A DNA stretch of 64,000 nt from an uncultured Acidimicrobiales bacterium. GTDB taxonomy: Bacteria; Actinomycetota; Acidimicrobiia; Acidimicrobiales; CATQHL01. Where the stretch lies: contig CATQHL010000001.1 of NCBI GenBank assembly GCA_958295925.1, positions 881,931 to 945,930 on the forward strand, written 5' to 3'. Position 1 is the stretch's first letter, and the number at the start of each line of letters is the position of its first letter. The notes beneath the pieces are model-generated. The model saw only the letters and a program-made list of their open reading frames with translations. It had not been told where the DNA came from and made no database searches. This document shows positions 42,719-51,421 of this stretch, piece after piece. Made by a program: the position numbers and the translations under genes.

Positions 42719-44962
42719 TCAGTCGATCTTGGAAAGGCGGGCCCAGGCCAGCAGCAGGCGCTTCTCACCCACCCCGGAAAATGCCACGGTTGCCTCCTCC
42801 CCCTCGTGGTGGACGTCTATCACCACACCTTCCCCCCATTGGGGATGGAGCACCCCGCTTCCTATCTTCAGGTCTGTCGCCCTTAGCCCGCCTGGAGGCG
42901 CCCCTTTACCCCTGGTAGGCGCCGAAGCAGCAGCGTCGGCCACGAACCGTTCCCGTCGCCGCCTCCTGCGTTCCGCCAGGCTCTCAGCCCGGCCGCCGCG
43001 GCCGCCGCCGTAGCCGCCGTATGACGCCAGGTTCGGGCTCAGCACCTCTTCGAGGAGCGCGTCGGGGATTTCCTCAAGAAACCGGCTCGGCGGGTGGAAC
43101 AGTGTCTGGTTCCAGATTCGGCGCTCAGCCGCCGAGGAGAGATACAGACGATCCTTGGCCCGCGTGATGCCCACATACGCCAGCCGACGCTCCTCCTCCA
43201 GCCCTGAAGGGTCATCAAGCGCCCGACTGAAAGGAAACAGGCCGTCCTCCATCCCAAGGAGGAACACCACCGGGAACTCGAGCCCCTTGGAGGCGTGGAC
43301 GGTCAATACCTGAACCTTGGGTTCGCTCTCGTCCTGCTCCTCCGGCGTGGTAACCAGGTCGGAGGTGCTCACCAGGGCCGCCTGCTCCAGGAAGTCCCGA
43401 ACGCTGGAAAACTCCGAAGCCGCCCCGAACAGCTCCTTGAGGTTTTCCAAGCGTCCCGCAGCCAACACGTCCTGCTCGAAATCGTCTGTGAGCTCGCCGA
43501 GGTAGCCGCTCTTTGTGAGCAGGAATTCAAGCACCTCCGCCGGCCCTTCGTCGAGCCGTTCGCGGGCCTCGCCAAGGAGATCCAGAAACGAGCTGATCCC
43601 TCGCCTCGCAGCAGGGGAGACATCCGCCTGCTTGGCGTTCTCCAGGGCCTCAGCGAAGCTCAGATTGTGTTCTTGCGACCAGAGGGAAAGACGCTGGATG
43701 GACCTCTCCCCCACCCCTCTACGCGGAACGTTGATGACCCTGCGCAGGCTCATCTCGTCGGCAGGGTTAACCACGCATTTCAAGAACGCCAGGGCGTCTC
43801 GTATCTCCTTCCGTTCGTAGAAGGCCGCAGCCCCCACCACCTGGTACGCGAGGCCACCCGCCAGGAAAGCCGACTCGGGCACCCTGCTCTGGGCGTTCGT
43901 CCGATACATCACCGCCACGTCCCCGAGCCGGTAGCCGCCAGAGCGCGTAAGCCTTCGCACCTCGTCGATCAGCCAGGCGGCCTCGTCGTCTCCGTCGGCG
44001 GCTCGGTACCACACGATTCTCCGGCCTTGGGGCTTATCGCTCCAGAGCTTCTTGGGCAGGCGGTCGACGTTCCCCGAGATGACTGCGTTGGCAACCGAGA
44101 GGATGTTCCGGGTAGAGCGGTAGTTCTGCTCCAGCAAGATCACCGAGGCGTCGCCAAAGGCGGCGTCGAACTCCATGATGTTGCTCAGGGCGGCTCCCCG
44201 GAAGCTGTAGATGGACTGGTCGGAGTCGCCCACGACGAACACGTTCCCGTGCTTGGCGCCCAACCTCAGCACCAGTTCGTTCTGAGGCTTGTTGGTGTCC
44301 TGATATTCGTCCACCAGGACGTGGATGAAGCGGTCCTGGTAGCTCTCCAGAACATCAGGGCGCTCGACGAAGAGCCTCAAGGTGTTCAACAGGAGGTCGT
44401 CGAAATCCATCGCACCAGCGTTTCTCAGCCGATCCTGATATTCGGCGTAGACCTTGGCAGTGTGTCTCTCCAGGTAATTCTCCGCCAAGGCCGCGTACTC
44501 CACGGGGCCGACCATGGCGTTCTTGGCCGAACTGATCCGGTCGTACCAGGCCCTTGGCTTCCTCACCTTCTTATCCATGCCCAGGTCGGCGACAACCAGG
44601 GAGATCAGGCGGATCGAGTCGGTTTCGTCGTAGATGCTGAAGTCGGAGGGGAAGTCGATCTTCTCGGCGTCGAAGCGCAGAATCCGTGCGCAGGCGGAGT
44701 GGAATGTGCGTATCCACATTCGGGCGGCACTTGGCCCCACGAGTCCCACCACCCGATTCAGCATCTCCTGGGCGGCCTTGTTGGTAAACGTCACCGCGAA
44801 GATTTTCCCCGGATGCACGCCCCGCTCGGAGATGAGATGGGCGATGCGGTGGGTCAGCACCCTCGTCTTCCCCGACCCCGCCCCAGCGCTCACCAGCAGC
44901 GGCCCATAGTCGTGCATGACGGCCTCGCGCTGAACTGGGTTAAGGGCGAATTTCGCTGACAC
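42719..44962 (-). CDS. pcrA: ATP-dependent DNA helicase PcrA/UvrD
   Basis: SF1A 3'-5' helicase of DNA repair and replication. The 747-aa protein shows the ordered motifs: NPVQREAV (Q), AGAGSGKTRVLTHR (I), VTFTNKAAQEM (Ia), LVDEYQDTNKPQ (II), VVGDSDQSIYSFRGA (III), LEQNYRST (IV), VLTVHASKGLEFPVVFL (V) and RLAYVGITRAKDRLYL (VI). The C-terminal Tudor-like domain (GSGVLHPQWGEGVVIDVHHE) binds RNA polymerase in PcrA. A Gly/Arg-rich linker precedes it. The pcrA-sucCD-purH neighbourhood is conserved in actinobacteria. Confidence 0.97.
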   Translation of the reverse strand: MSAKFALNPVQREAVMHDYGPLLVSAGAGSGKTRVLTHRIAHLISERGVHPGKIFAVTFTNKAAQEMLNRVVGLVGPSAARMWIRTFHSACARILRFDAEKIDFPSDFSIYDETDSIRLISLVVADLGMDKKVRKPRAWYDRISSAKNAMVGPVEYAALAENYLERHTAKVYAEYQDRLRNAGAMDFDDLLLNTLRLFVERPDVLESYQDRFIHVLVDEYQDTNKPQNELVLRLGAKHGNVFVVGDSDQSIYSFRGAALSNIMEFDAAFGDASVILLEQNYRSTRNILSVANAVISGNVDRLPKKLWSDKPQGRRIVWYRAADGDDEAAWLIDEVRRLTRSGGYRLGDVAVMYRTNAQSRVPESAFLAGGLAYQVVGAAAFYERKEIRDALAFLKCVVNPADEMSLRRVINVPRRGVGERSIQRLSLWSQEHNLSFAEALENAKQADVSPAARRGISSFLDLLGEARERLDEGPAEVLEFLLTKSGYLGELTDDFEQDVLAAGRLENLKELFGAASEFSSVRDFLEQAALVSTSDLVTTPEEQDESEPKVQVLTVHASKGLEFPVVFLLGMEDGLFPFSRALDDPSGLEEERRLAYVGITRAKDRLYLSSAAERRIWNQTLFHPPSRFLEEIPDALLEEVLSPNLASYGGYGGGRGGRAESLAERRRRRRERFVADAAASAPTRGKGAPPGGLRATDLKIGSGVLHPQWGEGVVIDVHHEGEEATVAFSGVGEKRLLLAWARLSKID

Positions 44963-45045
44963 TTCCTACTCTCGGAGGGTTGGGCTCGCTGCCCCTCGAT
45001 GGACACCCTCGGCGCGGCGATTGCCGGGAAACCAGGCGCGATACC

Positions 45046-46623
45046 ATGATCAGGCTAATGGACACGCCGGAAGATGTATTGACGGAAGCCCCGGAGACTG
45101 CCCCGGATGAGCCCACCGATAATCCTGAGCCGCCTGCGGCTAATCCTGAACCTGCTGCGTCCGCCTCGGGCTCCATCCCGGCCGCCGAGGACTCCCTGGC
45201 CGCAGCACAGGAAGCCCCCACAGACGAACCCCCAGCACAGGAAGCCCCCACAAACGAACCCCCAGCACAGGAAGCCCCCACAAACGAGGTAAGGACTGAC
45301 GCGGAGGCACCAGATGCCGCCACACAGGAAGCCCCCACAGACGAAGTAGGGGGTGATGCGGAGGCACCGAAGCCGCCAGCACAGAAATCACCCGTCGACG
45401 AGCCGCCAGCACAGAAATCACCCGTCGACGAGCCGCCAGCACAGAAATCACCCGCCGACGAGCCGCCAGCACAGGAAGCCCCAGCCAGGGCCAAGTCGCC
45501 CGCTGCCCCGAGTTTCGGCACGCCCATCCCGGTAAAGGACACGACAGGAGGCCTGAAGAGCGGGACAATCGTCACCGGTCTCGTCGCATCCGTCTCCCGG
45601 CGGGAGATGGAGCTCGACCTCGGTGAGGGTCGAGTCGCCGTCATCGGAAGCCGCCACTGGAGCACTGGCCTGGAAGTCGACCTCACAGGCGAAGTACGAC
45701 TCGGCGATGAAGTCTCGGCGGCCGTGCTGATGAGGGAGGACCACAAGAACCGCATCGTCCTGTCACGCAGCTGGGGACTTCAGATTCAGGCGTGGGAAGA
45801 AATGAAGTCGGCGATGCGCTCCGGCAAACTCGTAACAGGAACGGTCACCGACGCCTCAAAGTCCGGTTGGACAGTAGACATTGGAGTCCGTGCTTTCGTT
45901 CCCCAGTCACTGGCAGGGAGCGAGGACCCAGAAGCGATGGTGGGTAAGACCGCCGAGTTCAAGGTTGTCGAGGTAAGTCAGCCAAAGAACCGCTGCATCC
46001 TCTCGCGTCGAGCGGCAATGAGAACCCTGGAGCGTCGGGCGAACCGCAAGTGGCTGGACAGTCTCAAGCCAGGCGACTTGGTTGCCGTGAGGGTGTCTGA
46101 AGTTCAGGGCGGGGGTGCAGTTGTAATCGCCGACGGCAAGTTCAGAAGCCGAATCCGCCGCAGCGAGCTGAGTTGGTCGCAAGTCCGGCGGCCCGGCGCG
46201 GTCGTGAACGTGGGCGACGAGCTCGAGGCCAGGGTCTTGTCCACGACACCCTCGAAGACCCGGATAGACCTCTCGCTGAGAACCGGGGACGATCCCTTCG
46301 CTCGCCTGGAGAAGGGTCGAAACTACCAGGGCACTGTGAACAGCCTCACCGCCGCAGGCGCATACGTGCGCATCGACTTGGACAAGGCGGCCGATGGCAA
46401 GGAAGGCGTCGACTCGAGCAAAATTGACGGGGCGGGCCGCGCGTGGGTGGAGGGACTTGTGTCCAACGAGGAGTTGGTGGAGTACCCCATTCGCCACCCC
46501 AACACCGTTGTCGTGCCGGGGGACACTGTTGCCGTTCAGGTTCTTCGCTTCAACCGTCGCACCCGCCAGCTGGACCTCTCGGTTAACAGGGCGATGCTGC
46601 TACAGCCCTCCCGAAGCGGCTAG
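45046..46623 (+). CDS. S1-domain RNA-binding protein with repetitive N-terminal tail (RpsA-like)
   Basis: The protein is 525 aa from ATG 45046 (45058 is also possible). Residues 1-155 form a Pro/Ala/Glu-rich tail with two sets of 10-residue tandem repeats: PPAQEAPT(D/N)E (53-82) and PPAQKSP(V/A)DE (110-147). Four S1-like modules follow, for example SGTIVTGLVASVSRREMELD, SGKLVTGTVTDASKSGWTVD, PGDLVAVRVSEVQGGGAVVI and GRNYQGTVNSLTAAGAYVRI. This resembles ribosomal protein S1 or a related translation factor, but sequence similarity to canonical S1 is modest, so the name rpsA is withheld. Divergent from pcrA and convergent with guaA, 4 nt apart. Confidence 0.85.
   Translation: MIRLMDTPEDVLTEAPETAPDEPTDNPEPPAANPEPAASASGSIPAAEDSLAAAQEAPTDEPPAQEAPTNEPPAQEAPTNEVRTDAEAPDAATQEAPTDEVGGDAEAPKPPAQKSPVDEPPAQKSPVDEPPAQKSPADEPPAQEAPARAKSPAAPSFGTPIPVKDTTGGLKSGTIVTGLVASVSRREMELDLGEGRVAVIGSRHWSTGLEVDLTGEVRLGDEVSAAVLMREDHKNRIVLSRSWGLQIQAWEEMKSAMRSGKLVTGTVTDASKSGWTVDIGVRAFVPQSLAGSEDPEAMVGKTAEFKVVEVSQPKNRCILSRRAAMRTLERRANRKWLDSLKPGDLVAVRVSEVQGGGAVVIADGKFRSRIRRSELSWSQVRRPGAVVNVGDELEARVLSTTPSKTRIDLSLRTGDDPFARLEKGRNYQGTVNSLTAAGAYVRIDLDKAADGKEGVDSSKIDGAGRAWVEGLVSNEELVEYPIRHPNTVVVPGDTVAVQVLRFNRRTRQLDLSVNRAMLLQPSRSG
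45202..45486. repeat. Two arrays of 30-bp in-frame tandem repeats in the S1-protein gene
   Basis: Array 1 (45202-45291) has three 30-bp units encoding PPAQEAPTDE-type decapeptides. Array 2 (45373-45486) has about four units encoding PPAQKSPVDE-type decapeptides, the last degenerate. Units are nearly identical at DNA level, implying recent expansion, and the two arrays are related to each other. Confidence 0.88.
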
Positions 46624-46627
46624 GCGC

Positions 46628-48358
46628 TCACTCCCACTCGATTGTCCCAGGCGGTTTGGACGTAACGTCGTAGACCACCCGGTTCACGCCGGGCACCTCG
46701 GCGATGATGCGGCTGGCCATCGTCTCCAGTACTTCGTGCGGCAGACGCGCCCAGTCGGCCGTCATTGCGTCTTCGCTGACCACCGCCCGAATGACTACGG
46801 GGTGACCGTAGGTGCGCTCGTCTCCCATCACCCCCACTGTCCTCACCTCCAGGAGCACCGCCAGAACCTGCCAGATTTCCCGCGAGAGCCCCGCGTTGGC
46901 AATTTCGGAGCGCACGATGGCGTCGGCCGCCCGCACTGTCTCCACCCGCTCAGGCGTGACCTCGCCGATGATACGGACGGCCAGACCAGGGCCAGGAAAG
47001 GGGTGTCGCCACACGACCTCCTCCGGGAGGCCGAGCTCCTCTCCCAGCAGTCGCACCTCGTCCTTGAACAGGCTGCGCAGGGGCTCGACTAGCTCGAGTG
47101 CCATGTCCGCAGGCAGCCCCCCGACGTTGTGGTGGCTTTTTATGAGGGCAGCCACGTCGCCGCCCGACTCGATTACGTCGGGATACAGCGTTCCCTGCAC
47201 CAGATACTTGACGTCGCCGCGTCCCAGAGCCTCCCGCTCGAAGATGCGTACAAAGAGTTCGCCGATGATTTTTCGCTTTTTCTCAGGATCCCTCACCCCT
47301 GACAGGGCGCCCAGGAACTCGGCTGCGGCCCCGACATAGACCAGCCCCCCTGCGTCCCCGTCGTCGTTCCCGACTTCCCCGTCGTCGCCTTCCCCGTCGT
47401 CGTTCCCGACTTCCCCGTCGTCGCCTTCCCCGTCGTCGTTCCCGACTTCCCCGTCGTCGTTCCCGACGTCGCCGGCTCCGCCGTCTTCGCCGTCATCGGC
47501 CCCTTCGCCGAAGCCGTGCCGTCCGAACGCCTCAAAGACCTGCTCTGCCTCGCCCTCGCGCATCAGCCCCGTGTCAACGAACACGCAGGTGAGCCGGCTT
47601 CCGATCGCCCTGCGCACCAGCGCTGCCGCCACAGTGGAGTCCACGCCCCCGGAGAGCCCGCAGACCGCCCGTCCGTTGCCGATCTGCTCGGAAACCGCCG
47701 CCAGGCATTCGCTGAGCATTGACGCGGGTGTCCAGTCGGGGGCGAGCCCGCACGCCTCGTAAAGAAAGTTCTCCAGCATCGCCTGACCCCAGGGCGTGTG
47801 ATGCACCTCAGGGTGAAACTGCACACCGTAGAGGCCTCGCCGTGGGCACTCAAAGGCGGCGACGGGCGACACGGGCGTGGATGCTGTGGCGACAAACCCC
47901 TCGGGCAACGCCGCAATGGAGTCGAAGTGGCTCATCCAGACCTGTTGGCTGCGGGGCAGGTCGGGGGAGATCAGCACCGCGGGGGCCGATGGTGCGCCTT
48001 CCCCTGGCTCCAGCACGCTCATCTGCACCCGCCCGTATTCGGCCGCCCCGCTGCGGTCGACCGCGCCCCCGAGCGTCTGCGCAAGTAGCTGCGCCCCGTA
48101 GCAGATGCCCAAAACGGGGATGCCCAGGTTGAAGATCTCCTCGTCGAGGCGGGGCGACCCCTCCTCGTGAACCGACTTAGGCCCCCCGCTGAGAACCAGA
48201 CCTGCAGCGGGGCGCTCGGCGACCTCGCCCGCCCGAATGCTCCAAGGGACGATCTCGCTGTAGACCCTGGCCTCGCGCACCCGTCGGGCAATGAGTTGGG
48301 CGTACTGGGCACCGAAGTCCACCACCAGCACACCGGGGCGCTCGGCGACCGGACTCAT
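46628..48358 (-). CDS. guaA: GMP synthase (glutamine-hydrolysing) with an acidic repeat insertion
   Basis: GuaA aminates XMP to GMP. The glutaminase has [20 protein letters not shown], the catalytic Cys in [18 protein letters not shown] (C86) and His/Glu in [12 protein letters not shown] (182/184). The synthetase has the P-loop [15 protein letters not shown] and ends PPGTIEWE. Between VFEAFG and [14 protein letters not shown] a stretch of about 57 residues (281-338) made of [12 protein letters not shown] repeats is inserted; ordinary enzymes have only about ten residues here. All catalytic parts are intact, so activity is expected. ATG at 48358 overlaps the guaB3 stop by 4 nt, giving 576 aa instead of about 520. 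Confidence 0.96.
   Translation of the reverse strand: MSPVAERPGVLVVDFGAQYAQLIARRVREARVYSEIVPWSIRAGEVAERPAAGLVLSGGPKSVHEEGSPRLDEEIFNLGIPVLGICYGAQLLAQTLGGAVDRSGAAEYGRVQMSVLEPGEGAPSAPAVLISPDLPRSQQVWMSHFDSIAALPEGFVATASTPVSPVAAFECPRRGLYGVQFHPEVHHTPWGQAMLENFLYEACGLAPDWTPASMLSECLAAVSEQIGNGRAVCGLSGGVDSTVAAALVRRAIGSRLTCVFVDTGLMREGEAEQVFEAFGRHGFGEGADDGEDGGAGDVGNDDGEVGNDDGEGDDGEVGNDDGEGDDGEVGNDDGDAGGLVYVGAAAEFLGALSGVRDPEKKRKIIGELFVRIFEREALGRGDVKYLVQGTLYPDVIESGGDVAALIKSHHNVGGLPADMALELVEPLRSLFKDEVRLLGEELGLPEEVVWRHPFPGPGLAVRIIGEVTPERVETVRAADAIVRSEIANAGLSREIWQVLAVLLEVRTVGVMGDERTYGHPVVIRAVVSEDAMTADWARLPHEVLETMASRIIAEVPGVNRVVYDVTSKPPGTIEWE
47357..47458. repeat. 36-bp tandem repeat (2.8 copies) inside guaA
   Basis: Units encode [24 protein letters not shown] and [10 protein letters not shown]. 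Further partial units flank them. Frame is kept. The repeats are coding, not a CRISPR array: there are no spacers. Confidence 0.9.
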
Positions 48359-49494
48359 CGCCGGGCTGAGCCTCCCGAGTCGTTGGGCGGCGAAAAAACC
48401 ATCAGATCTGCCTTCTGGAAGTCCTTCAGGGTGGCGAACCCGCAGGTGGCCATCGACTCTCTCAGGGCGCCGAAGAGGTTCGTCCGACCGTCGGCTCCAA
48501 GCGCCGGCCCGAACAGAATCTCTGCGAGCGTCGCCCTCCTGCCGACCCACACGCGCCTTCCCCTCGGCAGGGAAGCGTGCCCGGCAGCCATGTTCCAGTG
48601 AAAGCCGCGCCCGGGGGCCTCAGTCGCAGCAGCGAGTGGGGCGCCCAGCATCACCGCGTCGGCTCCGCAAGCGAATGACTTCGCCACGTCGCCTGAGCCG
48701 GCCATCCCCCCGTCGGCTATGACCTGAACATAGACCCCGGTCTCGTCGAGGTGGCGCATGCGGGCTGCCCGCACGTCGGCGATGGCGGTTGCCTGCGGGG
48801 CGCCGAGCCCCACCACCTGGCGTGTGGCGCTGGACTGCCCCTGGCTCACCCCGACCAGCACCCCCGCGGCCCCTGCCCGCATCAGATGCAGCGCCGACTC
48901 GTAGCTGGCGCATCCTCCCACCACCACCGGCATGGGGAGTTCGCGAACAGTTCGCTTCAGGTTCAGAGGACTGCCCTCCGCCGATACGTGCTCGGCGGTC
49001 ACCGAAGTGGCCTGGATGACCAGCAGGTCGATCTCGGCAGATACAAAATGCCGGAGCATCTCCGCCACCCGCCTCGGCTTCACCGCCATGCAGACGAATT
49101 GGGAGGACTCCCTGATCTCATCCGCCCGCGCCAGCACGAGATCCGGAATGACCGGCGTCGAATATGCCTGCTGAAGGCACGCAGCGACCTCTTGCGGGGA
49201 GGCTGAGGCGATTGCGTCATAGGCGGCTGCCGGGTCTTCGTAGCGCGTCCAGAGACCTTCGGCGTTGAGCACCCCCAGCCCTCCGTGCCCCCCGATGAGC
49301 GCCGCCGTCTGAGGTGATGTCACGCTGTCCATGGCCGAGGAAAGCAGCGGCAGGCCCAGCCTGTAGGCGTCCAGATCCCAGGCGAGCGACACCTCATCGG
49401 GATTGCGGGTGCGTCGTGTGGGCAGGATGCTGATCTCGTCGAAGCCGAAGGCCATTCTTCCTGTCTTGCCCAAGCCGATCTGAATCTCAGCCAT
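48355..49494 (-). CDS. guaB3: GuaB3-family IMP dehydrogenase-related protein
   Basis: The 379-aa TIM-barrel protein begins [20 protein letters not shown] and follows the actinobacterial GuaB3 pattern ([74 protein letters not shown]). The active-site loop reads [17 protein letters not shown], so the catalytic Cys of true IMP dehydrogenases is not present, as in other GuaB3. Dehydrogenase activity is thus doubtful. Coupled to guaA by a 4-nt overlap, it presumably acts in guanine nucleotide supply or its control. Confidence 0.9.
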   Translation of the reverse strand: MAEIQIGLGKTGRMAFGFDEISILPTRRTRNPDEVSLAWDLDAYRLGLPLLSSAMDSVTSPQTAALIGGHGGLGVLNAEGLWTRYEDPAAAYDAIASASPQEVAACLQQAYSTPVIPDLVLARADEIRESSQFVCMAVKPRRVAEMLRHFVSAEIDLLVIQATSVTAEHVSAEGSPLNLKRTVRELPMPVVVGGCASYESALHLMRAGAAGVLVGVSQGQSSATRQVVGLGAPQATAIADVRAARMRHLDETGVYVQVIADGGMAGSGDVAKSFACGADAVMLGAPLAAATEAPGRGFHWNMAAGHASLPRGRRVWVGRRATLAEILFGPALGADGRTNLFGALRESMATCGFATLKDFQKADLMVFSPPNDSGGSARR

Positions 49495-49525
49495 TGGTTC
49501 TCGCTTTCGGTCTTCCGGGGCGAAT

Positions 49526-50254
49526 CTACATCTGCACAGGAGTCGAGGCATCGAGCTCCGGCAGTCCCAACAGCAGCAGACGGCGGAGAATGAAGGCGGT
49601 GGCACCCCAGATGATGTCGGTCTCCAACTCGAAGAAGGTGACTTCCCAGATCGGCCTGTAATCGGTGGGCGGCCAGAGCTCTTCCCTGAATATCCCCGGC
49701 TCCAACAATTCTGCGGTGCTGACGTGCAAAATCGCCTCCACCTCCGCGGGGTCTGCTCGCAGAACACGCGGGCGCTCAGACAAACGGGCCACGAATGGGT
49801 GAAAGAGCGAGCCGCTGCTCAGAGTGAAGTGCGGTTCAAGCTGCCCTATGAGGCGCGGGACCGAAGTGGAAAGCCCTATCTCCTCCTGCGTCTCCCGCAG
49901 GGCCGTGCGCCAGAGGTCGGCGTCGCCTTCCTCACGAGCTCCGCCGGGAAACGACACCTCCCGACGATGAACCCTTACGTGGGCAGAGCGCCGGGTGAGA
50001 ATCACGAAAGTCTCCCCGGCGTGCTCGTAGAGCGGGATGAGCACCGCCGAGAGCCTCTGCGACCCTTCGGGAGGCGGGCTTACCGGGCTTTGAGCGAGCC
50101 TCCTCTGCAGGCGCTCGACGTCAAACCGCCTTTCCGATACGCGGAGACGCGCCCAAGGGGCGTCCCCTCCCGCCAGCGCGCCCTCAGGGCGTGAAATGCG
50201 CTGGGGTCGCTCCCCCCTGACCAGGTCGGCTTCGGCCGGGCTCTGGCTGTTCAC
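49526..50254 (-). CDS. Nudix hydrolase, CoA pyrophosphatase (NudL) type
   Basis: The enzyme class hydrolyses CoA and derivatives to 3',5'-ADP and phosphopantetheine. The 242-aa protein has the extended UPF0035 plus Nudix signature of this subfamily: ILTRRSAHVRVHRREVSFPG followed by GAREEGDADLWRTALRETQE and EIGL. The spacing is not the strict Nudix box at its N-terminal part, as is normal for NudL. The first 70 residues are an unstructured Pro/Arg-rich region. GTG at 50254 overlaps the alr stop as GTGA. Confidence 0.87.
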   Translation of the reverse strand: MNSQSPAEADLVRGERPQRISRPEGALAGGDAPWARLRVSERRFDVERLQRRLAQSPVSPPPEGSQRLSAVLIPLYEHAGETFVILTRRSAHVRVHRREVSFPGGAREEGDADLWRTALRETQEEIGLSTSVPRLIGQLEPHFTLSSGSLFHPFVARLSERPRVLRADPAEVEAILHVSTAELLEPGIFREELWPPTDYRPIWEVTFFELETDIIWGATAFILRRLLLLGLPELDASTPVQM

Positions 50255-51378
50255 GGGTACTCCCGTCTGACTCTCCGACCTGTGTCGCAAACCACCTCGT
50301 ACGGAATGGTTCCCAGCCGGTCCGCCACCTCCTCTGCGCTGATGCGCTCGTCGCCCTGGCTGCCAATGAGCACCACCTCGTCAGAGGCGCAAACGTCGCC
50401 CTCGGCACCACAGTCAACCATGAGCTGATCCATTGTCACCACGCCCACAATCGGTCGGCGACGACCTCTGATGAGAACCTCCCCGCCTAATCGCCCGTAG
50501 TCCCGTCGAACCCCGTCGGCGTAGCCCACAGGAACCGTGGCCACAACGGTGTCCTGCCCGAAGCGGTGCGTAAGGCCGTAGGAGACGCCCTCGCCCGCCC
50601 TCACCCGCTTCACGAACGACACCTCGGAGGCGATGCTCAAGGCCGGCCGAAGCCGCTCGGCAACCAGGCTTCGCTGATCCTGGCCAGGCGAGAGACCGTA
50701 CAGGGCGATTCCTGCTCTCACGAGATCGTAGCGACCCCGCTCAGAGGCATCGACGCAGCGCATCAGCAGGGCTGAGTTGGCTGCGTGGAGCAGCGGGCTG
50801 CCCCCGGTCGTTCCCCCCACCTCCGCAGCTACGCCTTCGAACAGGTCGAGTTGGGCGTCGGTGTACGGGTCGGAGAGCCAGTCGGCAACGGCGCAGTGCG
50901 TCCAGAGCCCCTCAAGCACCAGGCCGTCCTTTGCCAAGACGGCCTCTGCGAGCTTCAGGATGTCGTCAGGACTGGCGCCTACACGGTGCATGCCGGTGTC
51001 GACCTTCAGATGTACGGGCAGGCGCAGACTGCGCGCCTCTGCCGCTGCTGCGGCGGCGGCCAAACCCACCGGGGAGTAGACCGACGGACGCAGCCCGTGC
51101 TCAACCACCTCCACCATCTCCCCGGGACGTGGTTCGGAGAGCAGGAGGATCGGGGCCGTGACGCCCGCCTGCCGCAGCTCAATGCCCTCCTCCACCAGCG
51201 CCACGGCCAACCACTCGGCGCCGCCGGAGATGGCCGCCCTGGCCGACGCCACCGCCCCGTGTCCGTAGCCGTCGGCCTTCACCACAGCGCACAGACGTGC
51301 AGGGAGGGCCATCTCGCAGAGTGCGGCTGCGTTGGCGGTGACGGCCTCCAGGCTCACGACCGCACTGGTAGGCCGCAT
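50251..51378 (-). CDS. alr: Alanine racemase
   Basis: This PLP enzyme interconverts L- and D-alanine for peptidoglycan. The 375-aa protein has the PLP lysine in LCAVVKADGYGHGAVASARA, HLKVDTGMHRVGASPDD, and the second catalytic base Tyr in GEGVSYGLTHRFGQDTVVA, then GYADGVRRDYGRLGGEVLI and MDQLMVDCG. It follows nnr by 43 nt, and acpS-nnr-alr is the usual actinobacterial order once the inserted cargo is removed. Confidence 0.96.
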   Translation of the reverse strand: MRPTSAVVSLEAVTANAAALCEMALPARLCAVVKADGYGHGAVASARAAISGGAEWLAVALVEEGIELRQAGVTAPILLLSEPRPGEMVEVVEHGLRPSVYSPVGLAAAAAAAEARSLRLPVHLKVDTGMHRVGASPDDILKLAEAVLAKDGLVLEGLWTHCAVADWLSDPYTDAQLDLFEGVAAEVGGTTGGSPLLHAANSALLMRCVDASERGRYDLVRAGIALYGLSPGQDQRSLVAERLRPALSIASEVSFVKRVRAGEGVSYGLTHRFGQDTVVATVPVGYADGVRRDYGRLGGEVLIRGRRRPIVGVVTMDQLMVDCGAEGDVCASDEVVLIGSQGDERISAEEVADRLGTIPYEVVCDTGRRVRREYP

Positions 51379-51421
51379 CAGTTATTCCCCAAGACGCCGG
51401 GCGGGGGCTGGGCTTGCGGCA

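Noticed and set aside
43295-44959. 554-codon frame on the plus strand opposite pcrA
   Set aside because: All helicase motifs are on the minus strand in the right order; the opposite frame is a composition artefact.
47357-47458. Possible CRISPR-like array
   Set aside because: The units are contiguous without spacers and keep the guaA reading frame.
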